Assembly: GCA_026419785.1 (NCBI GenBank) | Contig: JAODTK010005623.1 | Coordinates: 62,001-126,000, forward strand | DNA from: Sclerodactyla briareus | Taxonomy: Eukaryota; Echinodermata; Holothuroidea; Dendrochirotida; Sclerodactylidae | Reading direction: 5' to 3' | Length of the DNA stretch: 64,000 bases | Part shown: positions 15,001-24,000 of the stretch, in pieces | Layout of the letters: every line of letters starts with the position of its first letter | Position numbering within the stretch: position 1 is the stretch's first letter | The notes under the pieces: model-generated | Told to the model about the DNA's origin: nothing | Databases searched by the model: none | Seen by the model: only the letters and a program-made list of their open reading frames with translations | Translations under genes and position numbers: made by a program

Positions 15001-18000
15001 GGGGGGGCGTGACTGAGACAAGTTTGAGTAGAGCGAGCTATGTTTGTCTAGAAAATTTAGGGGGGATTTTTTTTTTGGGGGGGGGACCCCGGGGATTTTG
15101 GGCTCTTGAGCACCGTCCTATAAATTCAGTGCTAACGGCATCAAACAACAGCGATCTATTACCAATAATACCCATCAGCATTCACTCAACTGTGTTATTC
15201 GAAAACGAAAACAATTTTGACGAAAATAGGACGTACGGTTGTCGAGATATTAACATATGAAGATTTCGCTGGTGAACCCAAATTCTTAGAAGCAATACCT
15301 CTTTTCATTCACAGCCAACACACGCACGCACACACCCAACGCCGCCGCACACACGCACAGATAAATGACATGACTTCTTGCGCATCAATGAGAATTGTAC
15401 CCTAACATTGAATCTAACAGTGCATGAAGCTGTGTTCCCTTCACTGTCTGTTGCGAAGTATAAGGGAATACTGGCCCTCTTGGAAACACCGTCGTGCGTT
15501 CACACCCTCCTTTACAAGAGTGGATACGGTCAGTTTCCCTAAGACGGTAGAACCTCACATCAGTACCTGAGGAAACAATTTTCATGATGATTCGTGATGG
15601 GCACTATTCTGTATATGTGAATTTCTATAATAGGACATTTTCTTAAGGAACCATCCTCTGACGACATACTCTTGCAGCACATCCTTCTAGTTCTTCCACC
15701 AATGATCCAACCTCGATGGTCCTAAGTAAGATTCCTACCAAGACCAGTACTGATCTATTCCATCATATGTCCAAGGCACAAACAGTAGTCACCTAACGCG
15801 GAAAAAACTTCTTTCACACAACGTCCACAGGTGATTCTGTTTCTGCGCTGGTATAATTGGTACCCAGATGAATGACAATACTAAATGACTATTACCATGC
15901 TTCCTTCCCATCGAACTCGTATTTTGAAACATGTGCAAAACTTTGACTTACTGTCAATGGCTCCATGGGGAACCGGGACACGACAAAATCGTTCAGAGGC
16001 CTAGCAAAACTCAGGGACTGAACCGGGACAGTCTATAGCGGGAGCCTGGGACATCTGTTAAAATGAAGCATATGTCGTACAGTGTGGCATTAACTAAGAA
16101 TCTACACCCATGAATGTGTGTGTGTTTGCTAAATAATGCGATAATTGGTGCGGGAGCGGAATCCCAAGGCTGTTGCTTCCAATTGGTGGCGGTATGGGAT
16201 GGCAATATCGGCATTGAACACATGGCATATCTAAACTGAATGTGTTTACTGATTTATCGATATGGGGTTTCCACCATCCACCTTCGGTTTTTATTTGACT
16301 TACTTCATTGAAAAACCAACTGGCTGGTACTTAATAATCAACTACTGATCGATACTCTCCCAAGCCAGGCAAAGGGATGAATTAAAAACAGAATTGGCAT
16401 CTGGCGTACCTGCCATACTGGACCGCTACCAATGTAGAGGAATTCCACCCACTGCCAACTGAGAGACATTCTTCGATTTGGTCGATCCAGATGGGGAGGG
16501 GGAAACCCTTGTTGCCAGACACCGACGCAGACGCCTGGTAATCCTGCATGTGATTGACATCAGTTCGGGATTAACGGCTATGGAACATCCCTAAATGAAG
16601 CCGTTCACCGGGGAGTCGAAGGGTAAGCATCTGACCGCGACAGAGACAGAAAAAGGGATTGAATAACCGGTATAACAATGATCCGTACGATCATACACAG
16701 ATTCAGTCTATAATTACTTTTTCCGTCAATTGATTGACACATATGTTATGGTGCGAATAAACCCACCATGAAAATGCAACTATTCTCGAAAAGTAGAGAA
16801 CATTACAAAGGTTCATATACATAAAAATCGAATAGTATTCCATTTGAAATTGTTATCATCAGGGGATGATGACAAATAAAATAAATACATTCGGAAGTCG
16901 AGTACGGTTCCATTGGGTACGGTATTTTATGAGCTGCCGTTTTCAAGGCTAATTTGTTGAGCCTGGGCTGATGTCATTCGAAGAGGTATAAGGCGTTCAC
17001 ATTGTACCACAACGGGAAATCTCTCTTCCTGTAACCTTTCGTAGCTCTGACTACTAATGTGACACGTGTGGACAATCGAAACACCCATTGAACTTTCAAC
17101 ACTCATACGATTTGTTTGTTGTTATCAGGGCTTTTGCCCCCCAAAAAATGCGTCACATTGATATACCTGATGTTTGAAATCACTTGACCTTGCCCGCTCA
17201 GGACGTTTGTGACGATTGTGCAAGGCGAACAAGGGGTTCGAGGAGGCGGCGTTTACTAAACGATTCATAGAAGCACATCATGAACCCGTGTATTCCCGCT
17301 GCTTCAGGGATGTTCAGCTATATTTAACTGCATACCGTCCGTTCACTTCGTCTCTTCGAAGCATTCGCCTTCTCCCCATGAATTGCTCAATTTGGGATTG
17401 GACTAAGACATAAGTCTAACTCAGTAGTACGTTGTTGAAATAGTAGTCTGATTGTTCACTTGCAAAAGGTCAATCTGAATACAAACCACCGAACAGTCCT
17501 TCTATGAATACACCCTACCTCGACGCGTAGTGGAATACTGTTGAGGCAGCGGCTGATTCCCGGCTCGCCTCGCGCCCTCTATAGCCTCAGCGACCACGTG
17601 GGTCACGCCGCGCGCTCCCGGACAGGATCAGCCGCGTGTGCTCGAGCGTGACGTCCCTGCTCTATATAACATTTCTTCCGGAGAGCCAGAGCTCTGCGTC
17701 GGGAGGAGTACATGGGAGACGCCAGCAGCCCTGCTGAATAAATTATTCCCTAAGGTAGTGACTTTACACACTCCAATTCGGCAACTCTACACAAAATCGC
17801 CAATATAAATACAACCTACCTAATGCATACATATACATTATATAAATACATCAGGGTACGGAATCAAGCATGATAGACCCACGGATTATTACATTCAACA
17901 AACAAAAAAAAAAAAACTCCTTAATTTTCAGAGAATTTCAGACGTAATCTTTGCGGCCTTATTATGATCCCAAAGAAACAGGTAACCGGATCACAAATAT

Positions 18001-21000
18001 AACATAACGGTTTTAAGTACCCCTCTTAATTCAGCCGCCTGAGTTACCTCAACTTTTTGAAAAAATTTCTACTGAAAATTATGGTACGAATAACATTATG
18101 ACACGATACGTCAAGTATAATAAAAAAAGGGCTAATGAAAATGCGGTTTCGTCTTCACTACTTACGTTCACCACTGTCGTTGTAGTTTGTCCCACATCCC
18201 CAAGCCTGTGCCACCGTCTACGAGGTCCACTTCCGTGGTGTCGGTTGGCATGTAGCACGTGTTACACCCTATAAAACACATGTGGTGTTAAGGGGAAGCT
18301 TCTCATCGTGCAACGATCTCTGTAGCCATTCGTTGGTACCGGAACAGCCGACCTCTCAAATGTAATGACATGGAATTTCAAAAAGTCAATGAAATTGAAA
18401 GTGACATCCAATGCATTTATTATGTAGTTTGGAAATGTAGTGACCGCAATGTTTCATTTAACTTAGTTACCAAGAGGATATTATATATTTGGAATATCGA
18501 GAGACTCCCGAATTGGTAAATTTCAACCGAAATGCTGTTTGACCAGCGGTATCATGAGCCCCCACGGTTTGATGAGCCCCCACGGGTTTGTTGAGCCCCC
18601 CGATAGGCTCTCGAGAATTTGATAAGACTCCCACGGGTTGATAAAGGCCCCCGCGAGTTTTTGGTCAACTTCTTTCCATCTTTCATATTGTATTCATATA
18701 TTATCTGTATACAGAATTTTTCTTGGGGAGGATCAGTACTTGATTGTGTAGTTGTTGATGACGCGTGTACGGTCACTTCATTGTATTGCTCCACACTTGT
18801 ACATCTTCAACTGGCAGAACTACCACCGGAAAATTCAGTAGCCAAATCACTAGATTTATCGCTAGTGAAAAAGTAACTTCTGCGCCCAATTTAAGATAGG
18901 CTCACCTTGGACCTGGGAAGCTGGTGTACACTGACCGGTAACCACAGCAAATAAGTCTGTGGACGCCCAGGATATGTCCTATCACAAGCTAGCGGCCATG
19001 GCGTACCAGAGAGAGACGTCACCTCCCCTGGACATCATTTCGTGATAAAAAAGTTTTCCCCTTTTGGGGGGGGGGGGCGTTTTTTTTAAATGGAGCAACA
19101 TAAGGACTTGGACATGGATAATTTTATAGGGGGATAAGGTAAATTAGGAAGCTTTTAAACAGTTAGTAAATCACAGGAACTACCAGTAAGGGGATAATGC
19201 AAACACATTTCAATTGGTATTTGATATTCTGATGAATGTGGATGGTCCCTGTAAACGACAGTTTGGCAAAACCATCAGATATAGATTCGTAACATGCTCG
19301 CTCCTGAAGCTATTCCGTGTTAATGAACAATTCATAGGTATGGAGAAATTAGTCATGTATTCACTGACGCATACATATTGAGCAATCGCACAGCCTCTGG
19401 AAACTGTGAACACCGAAACACAGCAATGTGGTGGTAAGAGACTATCGGTCCGAACCACGGAATAAAACGTGCAAAAACATGCTATTCCACTGAATGGATG
19501 AGGAATATCTACTAAACGTTGATTCCACTGACAGGCTAGCTCTCGCGCATAACAGGCTATCGACTGGCCGACTAGGGTATAGCTAGCTGGAATAGTGGTA
19601 GTACGTGAGTGGGGACGTACCCGAGTCCCCGAGTAACGTACTCTCCCTCTATGTGTCCTCCCCTGATGTGAAAGTTGTATTCAATGTTATATTGATTACC
19701 TTCGCAGGGGTTCGTTCCCGTCCCCGTAGCCCACTGTCTCCCCAGGCTTAACCAGGCAGTGCCTGGAAGGGACTACATGTATGTATCTACCGTCATGCAT
19801 CCCATGTGGGACACCACGAGCCGTAGTCGGTGGGGCAATTGGCTAAATTGTTCCTGAAATGGCCTCCGTTCGGGGCAACCAGGATGGACACTGATGACTG
19901 GAATCAAGGAGGTTACTATTGAATATCACTTTGGCCATATCGATAACTAGGTGAGCTCCGAATGAGGCATTGATCATTACTGGTTCTTGCTCTCATCTTT
20001 CAACGTATTCAAAGGTGGGGAGAGGGCCTGTGAAGACGAAAATGGATCGAAACAGACCCACTGAACCGATATAGATCAGCTGAATCTCTGTTGCAATCAG
20101 CTCTGTATGGATGGATAGCGTGGTGTAGGCCTAATGGTGAGATTCCCACTCCTTCTGTTTCGTAACAGACAGGTTTCATGCAGTTGTTGATGGCTCAGTG
20201 CCTCTTTGTGCGCTTTGGGAAGTAATGGGTGTCGGAGGTTTACTGTACCTCTCGGGGTTTTCGGGTGAATTTGGCGTCCTCGACTTCTCTTGGCTTTGAC
20301 GAAGGAAAGTTTGGGTAACCTCCATTGTTCAGAAACGACTAAATGTTCGAGGTTCTTAGATGGACTGATTGGTTCCCGTACATCGAAGATAAAATAAACA
20401 AAATCAGTATATTTACCCTCGCATGTAGGTTGCAAATCACTCCAAGTTCCTTTCATCACATAGCCATGTTGTTCGCTCCTGCAGATCAGCCAATTAGCTC
20501 CACCGAAACGGTATCCCGGCGCACACTGTACAGTAACGTAGAGCGGCCGCGAATCCGTAGGAGCAATTGATCTATTGGGAGGGGCTTTGGTTCAATTCGG
20601 GGCATCTGACAGCTGTCATTGTATAACGGGAAAGTGGGGATGAACCTTAGAAGAAACTGGAGTCCCAACAATGAAGGATAACTGATCTGATGTAGCTAAG
20701 GTCCTATATATGGCTTTATCATCAACAGTCCACATGAACTGGTTGCGTTGTAATCTCACCGGTTTCACACTGGAGCCCCCTCCCCCATACATGTGTTTTC
20801 CATCCATTTTACCATTCTTTTCAAAGCATACTGTAACAAGATATGATTCCTCCCTTGTCGTCTCACCTCTGACTATCAAATCTTAAAATTGGCGTCGCGT
20901 GGTCCCAGATGAGTCTGTGGCGTGTAGCCACGGATATTGCCAACCTCTCAGGTGGCGCCCGCCGAGGCCAGTAACCTGCGTTATCACTGGCTCCTCCTCG

Positions 21001-24000
21001 GATTTATCGTAGCTGTTGGCGGATCCCATTGGACGTTTTTGGTACTGGAGCCATCATCGGCGTACAGAACCATATTCTTTGTACACTCAATATTGGGTTG
21101 GTAACATCTGAACAGAATCGACAACAACGAGTTTTTGTTTTTTTTGATTCTCTTTTCAATCATGCTGACGTAAATTTTTCATCTCAAACCATTGGCCCAT
21201 TGTCTCTAGAGTTCTTCACAATGATGATGGTCCCTACGAGACTTATAAAACATTGTCTCTTGTGGTTCAAGTCGTTAGGGGGTTGTACTAGAAAGCGTGC
21301 ATTGAGATGTAATATAACAATATTGGCTATTGAAAAAATTATATGAATTGCCTGTTTCATTTTTGTTCTCTATCAGTCGCTTTAAGGGAGCATTGAGATT
21401 GCTGTTGTTGCATTGCGTCCTATTTCTGTGCATACCATTACTGCTTAGACAGACTACTTTATATCGATTATTTACTCAACAAGCGATCGCCAAAAAGTGT
21501 CTCGCCTGGTTGGACGATCGGTGGTTTCTATTATTCATTACACAAACAAACAACCGTCTTGCAGACCATTGTCATGTCGAACGAACATCACAATAACACA
21601 TAAAAAAAAATCCTGAAATTCCTAAAATAACTGGCTATAAGTTTGCTCTTATACAAAGACCCTTAATTGCTTTTTTTTTTCCTCTTCTTATCCATCCCCC
21701 CCCCCACTCTATCTCTCCATGAATAGCCATAACCTGAATCCATGAATACCCATCCCTAATTTGAATAAAGTTGTTATCACCGCGTCAACTCACTTCTTTG
21801 ACCCAAACTTGGAATGTTTCAAACCCCCTTTTCAAATAAAAATTTTCCTCTCTATATTCAGTGCCTTTTCATTCTCCAACAGCCAGACATGCACCCGCCC
21901 CCCTGCCATGCCCAAACCCACACCCCCCCACCCCACACACCACCCACTACATACCAACACATCCACATGCAGCGTCAAATACCTCCAAGTACCAGGCCTG
22001 AATAAACAACATAGGTGATACAGATTGATAGTCTAGCTTCTTGTGGTAGCAAATCCTGAGTACTGTGGGTTGTCAGTAAGAAATGTGCTAGATCAGGAAC
22101 ATTACGGGCTTGTATCACAACGTAGTGAGAATGGGTGCACTCCATGCCATATCCGGGGGATGAGAGAGGAAAAATGTTTACATTCTTTTTGTAGGTCTAA
22201 TCAACCTAATCCATTGGGGGGGGGGGGGGGGGTGTCGGGGTAAGAGAGGGTTTGCTTTGTCGGCAGCCTTTATCACAGAGTAAAATTGTCAAGAAACTAT
22301 GGTTACTCGTTCCTCAGTGATTTTGTCTAACAGAAGCTATTATTGATGGAATTCAATGAATTCATGTACATCAACCACATCAAATAAAAATCCAGAAATT
22401 TTAACGGACCATACCTACTTAATTTGGCCGAAATTTCTTACCAATTTGGAAATTGGATAAATTAGGCACATACAATGGGACCTCTACTGACCCCAGCTGT
22501 ACTTTGAAACATGTTTGTAGAAAACCAACAAACATTCAAAAATTATGCAAATATTAGACCCTTAAATTAACCTCCAGTGCCCCCACGTTCACTTTTAAAT
22601 TTCTCGGACCATGGTAAACCACATCCACAATTTTCGTGAAAATCTGCAGAAAATTTCGCATAAATCATGCAAGTTAGACCCACTTAATTGGCATATTTTC
22701 GGCTGAAAATCTAATCAGTTCAGCTACCTGTCATTCCAGATCCGACATGCCAAACACAATCCTGTAGCACATACGTCTTTCGGTGTAAGCTTGCTAACGA
22801 GCTAAACATAAATAATTCATAAAATGATCTAATTTGGGTAACTTATTAGGACTTTGCCGACCCAAATCTAATCAGATCGTGTAAATCCAACCCCGGTTCT
22901 CACACACCAAAATGTCGTCATTTCAGCCTCGCGGTTTTTTTGTTGTGAGCAATCCTGCTAACAAGAACGTGTGGACCACACACACACAGACCTACACACA
23001 CACACATACACACACACACACACCAACACACGCCAAGTCTCTTCCTGAGTTTTCATTCAGACCGAGACAAATATTTGGTGCTCGATCCGGGTAATATTAT
23101 ACCATCCCCATGGAAAAAAACTGAAGTATTTCGGACATTTAAATGGCGGCCGAACGTACCTATGCAATCTGGTATAGACCGCTGACCATGATCGTAATCC
23201 CGAACATGTCAGCAGCCTGCTAGTATCTCTCCCGCACTAGCGTTCCATCGTCATCACTATACGTAGCAGGTGCTTCCGTAGAAATTCGTATTTGACACGC
23301 TTACTCTGCAATTTGGGGGATGTGATGTAGGATGGCAGGTGATCACTGTCGGAAAGAATGTTCAGTATTATCATATCCGTTTCGTTCAGACATTTGAGTT
23401 TTTAATGTCAATGAAGTATTCCCATCAATGCTATTCACATACGGTGTCGCCACTGATGCTCCCGAGGTTTCCTAGTTGCTTGACTCTATTGGGTCTATAT
23501 CTTCGATTCGAGTCACAATCATGGGTGCCAAGCCCTCTTCCTAAATTGTTGCTGTGTTAAGAATCGAAGTTGAATCGGCAATTTTTCCATATTGAAGGAC
23601 ATTCCATTCCGCCTTGCTGGATCGCCGCCCTGGTCCCATTTCAAAGTATTTGAGGTGGAGAGGGTCAAAGAGTAGAGAGCTTCCAAATATCGTACTCATA
23701 ATGCGCAGTTGTCGACCGAGTTCGAATATCATGCATGGCTTCATGACATGGAGTACAGCGAGGGACTCTTTCTCTTTATAGAGGTGAAGAGGGATTATAC
23801 GGGTTTAAGTTCGAACGTGTGAAAAAAAAAAATGTTTTTCATGGTTTCCGATTTCGAAAAAGTATGATAACCTTGGTATCATTTCAATGTAGGCGCTGGC
23901 CAAAAATATATATAAGTTAGCGAAAAATATATTTCGGCGTACGACTGTAGCCAGAAAGAGGGAGAAGAATGTGTGTATCGTGCAGCAGGCTAATTTGAAA

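Noticed and set aside
16480-16530. Scavenger-receptor-like PIWIDQIE
   Set aside because: Flanking cysteines and Gly-Trp fit a CCP domain; the rest of an SRCR fold is absent.
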